Shown: in pieces, positions 7,265-15,392 of the stretch
Layout of the letters: each line of letters begins with the position of its first letter
How positions within the stretch are numbered: position 1 is the first letter of the stretch
Translations under genes and position numbers: made by a program
The notes under the pieces: model-generated
The model's database searches: none
What the model saw: the letters and a program-made list of their open reading frames with translations, nothing else
What the model was told of the DNA's origin: nothing
From: Acidimicrobiia bacterium UBA5794
GTDB lineage: Bacteria > Actinomycetota > Acidimicrobiia > Spongiisociales > UBA5794
Reading direction: 5' to 3'
Length of the DNA stretch: 64,000 nucleotides
NCBI GenBank assembly: GCA_002418265.1
Contig: DIDS01000014.1
Coordinates: 186,001-250,000, forward strand

Positions 7265-9184
7265 ATGCAACGATTACGCCTGTTCTTTGAGACACGCGAG
7301 GGAAAAGTCGCGGTCGGTTCGATCGTCGCCATCGCCGCCTCGCTGATTCTCGGAGCATTCGGCACATCCCACCTGGTCTCAATCCTTCCCCTTGTCGTGA
7401 TCGTCATCATCGGAGGGGTTCCTCTGGTATGGTCGATCGTCAAGGACTTGATCGCCTGGACACCCGGCGCCGACCTGCTGGCTGCCATTGCCATCGTCAC
7501 CGCGGTCCTCCTCGGCGAGTGGCTTGTCGCTGGGATCATCGTGCTGATGCTCTCTGGGGGCGAGGCTCTTGAAGAAGCGGCAACGTCCCTTGCTTCAAAG
7601 ACCCTTGACGCACTCGCCAAACGAGCACCAACAATTGCTCACCGTCTGGACCCGGGCTCGGAGCAAACGGTTGACGTGCCCGTTGATGAGATCGAAATCG
7701 GCGACCACTTGGTTGTGTTCCCTCACGAGCTATGCCCAGTCGACGGTGAGGTTGTCAGGGGTCACGGCACCATGGACGAGTCGTTCCTCACCGGCGAGCC
7801 GTACTCCATCACCAAATCGGTTGGCTCTGCCGTCCTGTCGGGTGCCGTCAACGGTGACGACGCCCTCGTGGTGGAAGCGACAAAGATCGCTGCTGACTCC
7901 CGGTATGCCCAGATCGTGGGAATCCTTGCTGAGGCCGAGGCAAATCGGCCCCGAATGAGGCGGATGGCCGATCGTCTCGGCGCTTGGTACACGGTTCTTG
8001 CCCTTGCAATGGGCATCTTGGGATGGGTGATATCGGGCGACCCGGACCGATTCCTCGCCGTCATGGTCATCGCCACGCCTTGCCCGCTGCTCATAGCGGT
8101 TCCCGTCGCGATTGTCGGTGCCATCTCACTGTCGGCCCGTTCGGGAATCATCATCAGGGACCCAATGGTCCTTGAACGGATTTCGACCACCACAACCGTC
8201 ATGTTCGACAAAACGGGCACCCTCACCTACGGACGCCCGACCGTCACCGAGATACACAAGGCTCCCGGCGTCGACCGTGCAGAGGTACTGCGGCTCTCGG
8301 CGGCTCTTGAACACTATTCACGCCACCCGCTCGCCTCGGCGGTCGTTGCCGCCGCCGAAGAAGAACTCGGCACGGAGGCGACCGGTGATGTAACGGCGGT
8401 TTCGGAGCGACCAGGCCAGGGCCTGGTTGGCACGGTAGATGGACACCAAGTCATCATCACCAGCCGCTCCAAGGCGTTGGAGATACTTGGCCACGACGAT
8501 CAACACATTCCTGAGAAGTCAGCAGGGATGGAAGCAGTGGTGCTTATCGACGACCGCTATGCAGCCACCTTTCGATTCCATGATGAGCCGCGGCTTGGGT
8601 CGTGGGAGTTTGTCCAACATCTCAAACCGCGTCACGGCGTGACCCACACCATGCTCATTTCGGGGGATAGTTCCAACGAAGTCGAATACTTGGCGGCCAA
8701 GGTCGGGATCACCGACGTTCATGCCGGCATGTCGCCCGAGGACAAATTGGAGATTGTCCGCGAAGTCGGCAAGACGAGCTCAACTCTGTTCCTTGGCGAC
8801 GGTATCAACGACGCCCCGGCAATGGCAGCAGCAGACGTCGGGATCGCGTTCGGGGAAGGCAGCGACATCACCTCCGAAGCTGCTGGGGCTGTCGTCCTCG
8901 ACTCGTCCCTTGAACGCCTCGACGAACTGTTCCACATCGGAGAGCGGATGCGTCGCATCGCTCTCCAGAGCGCCCTGGGTGGTATCGGGTTGTCGATGAT
9001 TGGAATGGTGCTCGCAGTCATGGGTCTGCTCACCCCCATTGTTGGGGCAGTCGCTCAGGAGGTGATCGATCTATTGGCGATTCTCAATGCAGCCCGGGTT
9101 GCCATCCGACGCAAGCCGATGGCCGACTATCACGACTATGCACTCCCCGAACCCAAGGAATTGGTCACGACGCATTCCGGCTGA
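7265..9184 (+). CDS. Heavy-metal P1B-type ATPase
   Basis: A 639-aa membrane pump. It has the actuator motif TGEP (176-179), the intramembrane TPCPLL (271-276), the phosphorylation site DKTGTLT (315-321), the HP dipeptide (354-355) that marks P1B pumps, and GDGIND (511-516). It starts directly with membrane helices and lacks an N-terminal CxxC metal-binding domain. The CPx element reads CPL rather than CPC, CPH or SPC, so Cu, Zn/Cd or Co cannot be assigned. It would export a transition metal using ATP. No metalloregulator gene lies next to it. Confidence 0.9.
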   Translation: MQRLRLFFETREGKVAVGSIVAIAASLILGAFGTSHLVSILPLVVIVIIGGVPLVWSIVKDLIAWTPGADLLAAIAIVTAVLLGEWLVAGIIVLMLSGGEALEEAATSLASKTLDALAKRAPTIAHRLDPGSEQTVDVPVDEIEIGDHLVVFPHELCPVDGEVVRGHGTMDESFLTGEPYSITKSVGSAVLSGAVNGDDALVVEATKIAADSRYAQIVGILAEAEANRPRMRRMADRLGAWYTVLALAMGILGWVISGDPDRFLAVMVIATPCPLLIAVPVAIVGAISLSARSGIIIRDPMVLERISTTTTVMFDKTGTLTYGRPTVTEIHKAPGVDRAEVLRLSAALEHYSRHPLASAVVAAAEEELGTEATGDVTAVSERPGQGLVGTVDGHQVIITSRSKALEILGHDDQHIPEKSAGMEAVVLIDDRYAATFRFHDEPRLGSWEFVQHLKPRHGVTHTMLISGDSSNEVEYLAAKVGITDVHAGMSPEDKLEIVREVGKTSSTLFLGDGINDAPAMAAADVGIAFGEGSDITSEAAGAVVLDSSLERLDELFHIGERMRRIALQSALGGIGLSMIGMVLAVMGLLTPIVGAVAQEVIDLLAILNAARVAIRRKPMADYHDYALPEPKELVTTHSG

Positions 9185-9204
9185 CCACGGTCGATCTGGT
9201 CAGC
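9180..9204. terminator. Bidirectional hairpin between convergent genes
   Basis: A perfect 7-bp stem, GCTGACC/GGTCAGC, with an 11-nt loop. It spans the stop codons of both the ATPase (plus strand) and the phosphoribosyltransferase (minus strand). There is no T-tract. Its position between convergent genes supports a shared terminator. Confidence 0.45.
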
Positions 9205-9835
9205 GTGCTGCCTGGTCAAGGAGGGCGATGACCTCGTCGTCCGTCGTCTGGGCGAAGTCCACATAGAACTGACCGATGGCGTAGAACGGATCGGGCTGAT
9301 CAACCACAATGACCTCGTCTGCATCGCCTGCGAGTCGATCGGCTGTAGCCGTGGGAGCGACAGGTGCGGCCACCACGACACGGTCAGCACCGAGACCGCG
9401 AGCAACCTGTATCGCTGCTTTGGTGGTCGAACCCGTGGCGATTCCGTCATCGACGATCACGGCTGTCTTGCCATCAAGCGAAACACGAGAGCGACCACTG
9501 CGGAACACTTCTGCTCTTCGTGCCAACTCGGCGCGTTCCCTTCGCTCCACCGCTTCAAGATCCTGCTGGGAGACGCCCATCGAAGCCACCGTTTTGGCAT
9601 CGACAAGGCGCACGCCGTCCTCGCCGATGGCCCCCATCGCAAACTCTGGATGGGAAGGAAGCCCAAGCTTGCGAACCACGATCACATCGAGGGGCACGTT
9701 GAGACGTGCAGCAACCTCCCAGGCGACGGGAACGCCGCCGCGGGGAAGCCCAAGCACGACCACATCGTCCCGATCCTCGAAATGAGCCAGATGCTCGGCC
9801 AATCGGCGACCGGCCTCTCGTCGATCACTGAACAT
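9200..9835 (-). CDS. Type I phosphoribosyltransferase-family protein
   Basis: A 211-aa protein. The PRPP-binding motif AVIVDDGIATGSTTKA (about 125-140) is clear, preceded by LGLPRGGVPVAWEVA and VIVVRKLG, as in the actinobacterial phosphoribosyltransferase proteins often found with stress genes. These bind PRPP, but substrates are not established for this branch. Basic and acidic helices lie between residues 88 and 115. It is cytosolic, monocistronic and converges with the P-type ATPase. Confidence 0.82.
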   Translation of the reverse strand: MFSDRREAGRRLAEHLAHFEDRDDVVVLGLPRGGVPVAWEVAARLNVPLDVIVVRKLGLPSHPEFAMGAIGEDGVRLVDAKTVASMGVSQQDLEAVERRERAELARRAEVFRSGRSRVSLDGKTAVIVDDGIATGSTTKAAIQVARGLGADRVVVAAPVAPTATADRLAGDADEVIVVDQPDPFYAIGQFYVDFAQTTDDEVIALLDQAAR

Positions 9836-9879
9836 GCCAATCCCTCCCGCATCCTCAGTCGGCGCCCAACCGCATCCGA

Positions 9880-10218
9880 TCAGGCTTTCTCGATCGTCGC
9901 GAGAAGTTCATGGTCGACAAGGCTGTCGTACTCGGGGTGTCGTTTGATCCATGCCCTGACAAAGGGACACAGCGGCACCACGGTGCCGCCGTCGGCGGCG
10001 ACCTCATCCAGGGCGGCCTTGATCAGCTTGGAGCCAAGACCTTGTTTCTCAAAGCTCGGGTCGATCTCGGTGTGGACGAACAGATGACGTCCCCCTCGGA
10101 TGTGGTACACGGCAAACCCTGCCACCTTCCCCTCCACTTCGATCACGAAGCGATGGTGGTCGACATCGTTGAAGATCTTGATGTGGTCCGGCTCAACGGT
10201 TTCGGTCTCGTCGGTCAT
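9880..10218 (-). CDS. GNAT-family N-acetyltransferase (YidJ/YjdJ type)
   Basis: A short 112-aa GNAT. The acetyl-CoA-binding motif A is in EIDPSFEKQGLGSKLIKAAL, followed by PLCPFVRAWIKRHPEY, typical of the small YidJ/YjdJ group that has a conserved Cys and YxxL end. It is translationally coupled to the upstream pirin gene by a 4-bp overlap. Substrate unknown; members are generally treated as stand-alone acyltransferases. Confidence 0.82.
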   Translation of the reverse strand: MTDETETVEPDHIKIFNDVDHHRFVIEVEGKVAGFAVYHIRGGRHLFVHTEIDPSFEKQGLGSKLIKAALDEVAADGGTVVPLCPFVRAWIKRHPEYDSLVDHELLATIEKA

Positions 10219-11171
10219 AGCACGTCCGCTGGGATCGATCCGAGCTTGCCGCGTTGGTAATCATCGAAAGCCTGGGCAAGTTCGGCGTGTGTGTTCATGA
10301 CGAACGGCCCCATCCAAGCAACGGTCTCACCGATGGGTAGACCCCCGAGGATCAACACGTCCATCGACGGGCTGCGGGATTCCTGCTTCGGGTCAGCGGT
10401 CACGGTGAGGGTCTCCCCCGGCCCGAAGAGCGCGAGCTGGCCCGATGTGATGGGTCGCCGTTGCTGACCCACGGTTCCCTGTCCGTTCAGGACATAGGCC
10501 AGAGCGTTGAAGTCCTGGCGCCATGGCAGTTGCAACCTGGCGTCTGGTGCCAACGTGGCATGGATCATCGTGATCGGGGTATGGGTGCTGCCCGGTCCGG
10601 TATGGTCGCCGAGGTCGCCAGCGATCAGTCGAATGAGGGTGCCTCCATCGGCGGAGCCGAGCAGAACGACGTCGTCCCCCCGAAGATCTTGGTAGGCCGG
10701 TGGTATGAACTTGTCGGATGCGGGAAGGTTGACCCACAGCTGGAATCCGTGAAACAGGCCACCGGACATCACCAGCTGCTCTGGAGGGGTCTCAATATGA
10801 AGAATCCCTGCTCCTGCGGTCATCCACTGGGTGTCCCCGTTGGTGATCAGCCCACCCCCGCCTTGGGAGTCGCGGTGGGCAAACTCACCGTCGATCATGT
10901 AGGTGACGGTCTCAAAGCCGCGATGAGGATGCCATGGGGTCCCCTTCGGTTCACCGGGCGCGTATTCGACTTCGCCCATCTGGTCGAGGTGAATGAACGG
11001 ATCGAGATCCGCAAGGTCGACGCCAGCGAAGGCACGACGCACGGGAAAACCTTCCCCCTCGAACCCTCGTGGTGCCGTCGTGATGGACCGCACCGGCCGG
11101 TCGATTGCCGTCGAGTGCGGGGCTTCGACCGCGGGGAGAGTGAGAATGTTGGACACGGTTACTGCGGGCAT
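10215..11171 (-). CDS. Pirin-family bicupin
   Basis: A 318-aa protein with the pirin signature HPHRGFETVTY (81-91). The metal-site residues are His81, His83, His125 and Glu127 (in LHIETP). The C-terminal cupin half includes ALYVLNGQGTV-like strands. Pirins bind Fe; some have quercetinase activity, others act as redox-sensitive regulators. The GNAT gene overlaps its end. No regulator lies beside it to suggest its substrate. Confidence 0.9.
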   Translation of the reverse strand: MPAVTVSNILTLPAVEAPHSTAIDRPVRSITTAPRGFEGEGFPVRRAFAGVDLADLDPFIHLDQMGEVEYAPGEPKGTPWHPHRGFETVTYMIDGEFAHRDSQGGGGLITNGDTQWMTAGAGILHIETPPEQLVMSGGLFHGFQLWVNLPASDKFIPPAYQDLRGDDVVLLGSADGGTLIRLIAGDLGDHTGPGSTHTPITMIHATLAPDARLQLPWRQDFNALAYVLNGQGTVGQQRRPITSGQLALFGPGETLTVTADPKQESRSPSMDVLILGGLPIGETVAWMGPFVMNTHAELAQAFDDYQRGKLGSIPADVL

Positions 11172-11252
11172 TGGTTGCTCCAGACGAGACGCTGTCCCTT
11201 AGTCAACACCTTGGGCGAGCAAAGTCTTCCGTCATCGACCCCGGACGCTGCC

Positions 11253-12155
11253 TCAACCGTGAACGGACCGCTCACCATGGAGATGTCGGTCGAGGAAGTC
11301 GGTGATCTCATCGACGTGAGCTTCAAAGGGTGCCAAGTCGCTGTGGCCCGCGTCTGCAACCACCAGAGTCTCGGCCTTGGGATTGGCAGCCGCCAGCTCG
11401 TGGAGATTGCTCACGGGGACCACCTGATCGGCCGCGCCGTGAACGAGCATGATGGGCACCGTGACATCGGGAATGCGGTTGCGGGGTGCGAAATCGTCGA
11501 ATCGGTGACCGATTGTCCGTTGGATCGTCCAGAGAATGAAGTTTCGAAACGGTCCGGGGATACTCGCCATCTGCCCACGCATCATGTCTCCGGGGTGGGC
11601 CGGCGCAGACACGGCAACGACCGCATCAAGGAAATCGTTTCTCGACGCGCTGTAGATGGCGGCGCCTGCACCAACCGAGTGGCCGATGACACCCACCGCT
11701 GTCACCTCCGGACGATGACGAGCCCACTCAGCGGCGACTTCCAGGTCTTCGGCAAACCGTGGCATGGAGGTGAATCGATCGTGTTCTGAGAGTCCGTGGT
11801 TGCGGGCATCGAGAAAAAGGGCGTGATACCCAGCTTTGTGCAGGTGGGGACCCAGAGGGAGCATCAGCGCAGCATTGCCGCCCCAACCGTGGAGGACGAT
11901 CACCAAGGGGGCTCGGTGTTGTACCGGGATGAACCATGCGTGCAGCCTCTTTCCACTGGTGCTGTCGAGCCACACCGATTCCTCAGGTAATCCGAGGTCA
12001 GCGGGCGTCTGACTGGCATCTCGTTGTGGTGGTGCGAACCTGCGTGCCAGAATTCGAGGAGCAACGAAAAAGCCACTGGCCACAACCGCGATCGGAAGCC
12101 AGATCCATCGAAACACCGTCCGGACGCGTCTGCAGAACGCGTTGGTGTTGCTCAT
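11253..12155 (-). CDS. Membrane-anchored alpha/beta hydrolase
   Basis: A 300-aa serine hydrolase. An N-terminal hydrophobic helix (about 14-33) should anchor it in the membrane. The oxyanion region VLHGWGG (88-94), nucleophile GHSVGAG (Ser160), Asp243 in HGAADQVV and His271 in DAGHSD complete the triad. The family includes esterases and lipases. Its start overlaps the stop of the TetR gene by 4 bp, so the two are co-expressed and share control by the palindrome upstream. Confidence 0.85.
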   Translation of the reverse strand: MSNTNAFCRRVRTVFRWIWLPIAVVASGFFVAPRILARRFAPPQRDASQTPADLGLPEESVWLDSTSGKRLHAWFIPVQHRAPLVIVLHGWGGNAALMLPLGPHLHKAGYHALFLDARNHGLSEHDRFTSMPRFAEDLEVAAEWARHRPEVTAVGVIGHSVGAGAAIYSASRNDFLDAVVAVSAPAHPGDMMRGQMASIPGPFRNFILWTIQRTIGHRFDDFAPRNRIPDVTVPIMLVHGAADQVVPVSNLHELAAANPKAETLVVADAGHSDLAPFEAHVDEITDFLDRHLHGERSVHG

Positions 12156-12787
12156 GATTGACGAACGATCTGTCCGAGCCCGTCTTCGACCAGGTCGAAG
12201 CAGTACGTGATGTGGTCTGGGAGACGAGAGCGTCCATTGTCGGCAAGCCAGTAACCGAGAGAGGCGCGCATCGCCGACAGGGCGGCACCAGCAACGAGTC
12301 TGGGACGGATGTCAGTACTCGAGTCGACATTGAGCCATTCAGAGACGGCGTCCGTCACGGCATCTTCCCAGCTTGCCTGAAGCAAAAGATTTCGGGCAGC
12401 CACGGACGGTGTCGACTGGATGATGCGGAAACGTCGCAACAGCTGTTCACGTTCGGATTCATAATCGGCCGCAACCGTGAGGAAAGCACCCCGAAGTGCG
12501 TGCCAGGGTGCCAGACCGCTCGGGCCGGTCTTGAGCGCAGCGACGATCTTGTGCAGCCGTGTCGCGTAGTCGGCGAGGAGCACATCTTCTTTGGACGGAA
12601 AGTAGTGAAAAAACGTTCTCGGAGAGATGTCGGCCGCCGCAGCGATCTCGTCGATCGTCGTCCCATCAAAGCCCTGCACTTCGAACAGGTCAAGGGCGGC
12701 GCGCTCAATTGCGAGTCTGGTGCGTCGTTTCTTGCTTTCTCGCAGCCCAGGTGATTTGCCAGCCATTGATGTATCAGCCATGCGCAT
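12152..12787 (-). CDS. TetR-family transcriptional regulator
   Basis: A TetR regulator of about 211 aa. The HTH is clear: RLAIERAALDLFEVQGFDGT, then TIDEIAAAADISPRTFFHYF and KEDVLL. The frame is open to 12817, but residues before ATG 12787 would be read from inside the 34-bp palindrome, so the internal start is more likely; ATG 12781 is also possible. It is divergent from the MMPL transporter and co-transcribed with the hydrolase, suggesting it represses both directions until a lipophilic ligand binds its C-terminal domain. Confidence 0.88.
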   Translation of the reverse strand: MRMADTSMAGKSPGLRESKKRRTRLAIERAALDLFEVQGFDGTTIDEIAAAADISPRTFFHYFPSKEDVLLADYATRLHKIVAALKTGPSGLAPWHALRGAFLTVAADYESEREQLLRRFRIIQSTPSVAARNLLLQASWEDAVTDAVSEWLNVDSSTDIRPRLVAGAALSAMRASLGYWLADNGRSRLPDHITYCFDLVEDGLGQIVRQS

Positions 12788-12801
12788 GAGTATGACAGAT
12801 G

Positions 12802-12835
12802 TTTGCGTATAGTGCAAACTTGCATTACACGCAAA
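12802..12835. promoter_or_regulatory. 34-bp palindromic TetR operator
   Basis: Half-sites TTTGCGTATAGTGCAA and TTGCATTACACGCAAA form an imperfect palindrome over 34 bp; the mismatches are all transitions. It lies between the divergent TetR and MMPL genes, 43 bp before the MMPL start. The size suits two TetR dimers or one extended site. The assignment is by position and symmetry. Confidence 0.75.
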
Positions 12836-12877
12836 AATGCGTAGACTGCATCTGAATCACACTCCATCGGAGGACCC

Positions 12878-15217
12878 ATGCTCACCAAACTCGCCCGATC
12901 CGCCGCCGCCCATCCGTGGCGCTATCTCGCCACATGGCTTGTGGCCGTAGCAATCCTTGCAGGTGCCGTGATCAGTGTCGGATCCGCCTTCACGTCCAAT
13001 ATCACCGCACCCTCATCGGAGAGCAGCACGGGCATCGACCTTCTCGCGGCCGAGTTCCCAGCCGCCGGTGGAGACTCCGCAACGATTGTGTTCAAAGCGG
13101 ACATGGGTGTCGAAGATCCTGCCGTCAAGGAGGCGATGACGGGACTCTTCGAGGCCACGATGGATATTGACGGCGTCGTCAACGTCATCAGCCCTTACTC
13201 CCCCATCGGATCCAGCCAGATCTCCACAACGGGAGTGGACGCAGGGCGGGTGGCCTTCGCCCAACTGGTGCTCGAACCCGGCACCACCACCACCGATGGA
13301 GCTCGCATCGCAGACGAGATCATCGCGTCGTCCCCGGACATCGACGGTCTCACGATTGCTCTCGGCGGAGACATGTTCCGCCATCGTGAGCCACCCAACT
13401 CCGAAATGCTCGGAATTGCATTCGCCATCTTCGTATTGATTCTCTCCTTCGGCTCCGTTCTTGCCATGGGGCTACCGATCGCTACAGCACTCGCCGGTGT
13501 TGGCACCGGTGTGCTTGTGACCGTGCTGTTGAGCAACGTCGTGGAAATGCCGGACTTCGCCGCGACGATCGGGATCATGATCGGTCTCGGTGTGGGCATC
13601 GACTACGCACTCTTCATCGTGACGAGGTACCAAGAGCACCTCAACAAGGGCGAGCCTGTCGGTGATTCGGTTGCTGCATCACTAGACACGGCCGGTCGTG
13701 CGGTCCTCTTCGCCGGTGTCACGGTGGTGGTGTCACTTCTTGGCATGCTTCTCATGGGCGTCACGTTCGTCACCGGGCTGGCGATTGCCGCCGCCACGAC
13801 CGTGCTGCTCACCATGGTGGCCTCGGTAACCCTGCTCCCCGCCCTGATCGGCCTCGCCGGTCGACACATCCAGATCACCCGTCGCAGCGGACTCGTTGGC
13901 TCACTCCTCGCCGCGATCGCCCTCGTCGGTGTCGCCCTCGACCTGGGCGTGTTGCGGTTCGCCCTGATACCCGCGATTGTCGTGCTCATTGCTGGCCGTT
14001 TCCCGGGACGACCACCCAACAAGACGATCAAACTGAAATCGGACAAGCCGCTTGAGGAAACAGCTTGGTACCGGTGGAGCCGAATGGTGCAGCGGCGCGC
14101 TGCCCTCATCACGATCTTGGCAACGTTGGCTCTCATGGTTGTGGCCATCCCACTCCTGTCAATCCAGCTCGGGTTCGCCGACGCAGGAAACGACCCGGAA
14201 GGAACGACGACCAGGCAGGCGTATGACCTTCTTGAAGAAGGATTCGGTCCGGGCGCCAACGGACCCCTGATTCTTGTGACGGAACTCGGTCCTGACACCA
14301 CGCCCATGGACATTCAGGCGACCACAGCAACCCTCCAACAGGTCGAAGGACTCGCTCAGGTGTCACCGGGCATCCCGAATGATCCACAGCAACCAACCGC
14401 AGTGCTGTGGCATTTGATACCAGAGACTTCCCCCCAGGATGAGGCGACGGTCGAGCTCCTCCACACCCTGCGTGACGATGTTGTTCCCCAGATCGACGAT
14501 GAACTCGGGACTGAGATCCTGGTCACTGGCCCGGTTGCAGCGAACATCGACTTCTCCGATTACCTCTCGGAACGGATCTGGTACTTCTACGGCGCCGTGC
14601 TGATCATCTCATTCCTGTTCCTGATGACCGTGTTCCGCTCAATCCTGGTGCCGCTCAAGGCCGTTGCGATGAACCTGCTCGCCATCGGCGCGGCGTATGG
14701 CATTGTGGTTGCGGTGTTCCAGTGGGGATGGGCCGGACCCCTCCTTGGAATCGAACCTGGACCAATCGAACCGTTCATCCCCATGATGCTGTTTGCCATC
14801 GTGTTCGGACTCTCGATGGACTATGAGGTGTTTCTTCTCACACGAATCCGTGAGGAGTACGACCGAACCGGTGACAACACACGAGCTGTCACGGACGGCC
14901 TGGCGGCAACCGCGCGAGTGATCACTGCGGCCGCCCTCATCATGGTGTTCATCTTCGGTAGCTTCCTGCTCGAAGATCTCAGGACGATCAAGGTCCTCGG
15001 ATTGGGTCTCGCTGTGGCGGTAGCGATCGACGCGACCGTGATACGGATGTTGCTGGTTCCAGCAACCATGGAGCTGTTGGGCGACAGGAACTGGTGGCTC
15101 CCGCGCTGGCTCAACCGCATCCTTCCGAATCTCGTTGTTGAGCCGAGCCATCCGACCACTCAGGAGCTGACTTCAGAAACTCCGAATCCGCAGATTCCGA
15201 GCGGAAGTCCCGTGTGA
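12878..15217 (+). CDS. MMPL/RND-superfamily transporter
   Basis: A 779-aa membrane transporter with the MMPL layout: helix 1 at about 18-38, a large extracytoplasmic loop, five helices (about 180-330), a cytoplasmic segment, helix 7 (about 408-428), a second large loop and a terminal five-helix bundle. Charged intramembrane features such as GVGIDYALF and GLSMDYEVFLLTRIREE match the proton-relay helices of this family. GGAGG lies 6-10 bases before the ATG. MMPL proteins export lipids, siderophores or drugs by proton motive force. The TetR operator just upstream suggests ligand-inducible export. Confidence 0.9.
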   Translation: MLTKLARSAAAHPWRYLATWLVAVAILAGAVISVGSAFTSNITAPSSESSTGIDLLAAEFPAAGGDSATIVFKADMGVEDPAVKEAMTGLFEATMDIDGVVNVISPYSPIGSSQISTTGVDAGRVAFAQLVLEPGTTTTDGARIADEIIASSPDIDGLTIALGGDMFRHREPPNSEMLGIAFAIFVLILSFGSVLAMGLPIATALAGVGTGVLVTVLLSNVVEMPDFAATIGIMIGLGVGIDYALFIVTRYQEHLNKGEPVGDSVAASLDTAGRAVLFAGVTVVVSLLGMLLMGVTFVTGLAIAAATTVLLTMVASVTLLPALIGLAGRHIQITRRSGLVGSLLAAIALVGVALDLGVLRFALIPAIVVLIAGRFPGRPPNKTIKLKSDKPLEETAWYRWSRMVQRRAALITILATLALMVVAIPLLSIQLGFADAGNDPEGTTTRQAYDLLEEGFGPGANGPLILVTELGPDTTPMDIQATTATLQQVEGLAQVSPGIPNDPQQPTAVLWHLIPETSPQDEATVELLHTLRDDVVPQIDDELGTEILVTGPVAANIDFSDYLSERIWYFYGAVLIISFLFLMTVFRSILVPLKAVAMNLLAIGAAYGIVVAVFQWGWAGPLLGIEPGPIEPFIPMMLFAIVFGLSMDYEVFLLTRIREEYDRTGDNTRAVTDGLAATARVITAAALIMVFIFGSFLLEDLRTIKVLGLGLAVAVAIDATVIRMLLVPATMELLGDRNWWLPRWLNRILPNLVVEPSHPTTQELTSETPNPQIPSGSPV

Positions 15218-15392
15218 GAAGCTCACAGGGCTTTGGGCTTCGAGGACGAATCTGGCTGGTGGGTGCACGACGCGACCGACTCAACAGTCACGGGCCCCAT
15301 ACCAAACTCTCGATGATCCTATCAATGGTGAGGAGGGGCGCTGCCAGGTGTTCGCGGTAGTCGCTCCGCACACGCGCGACCCGTATGTCGTT

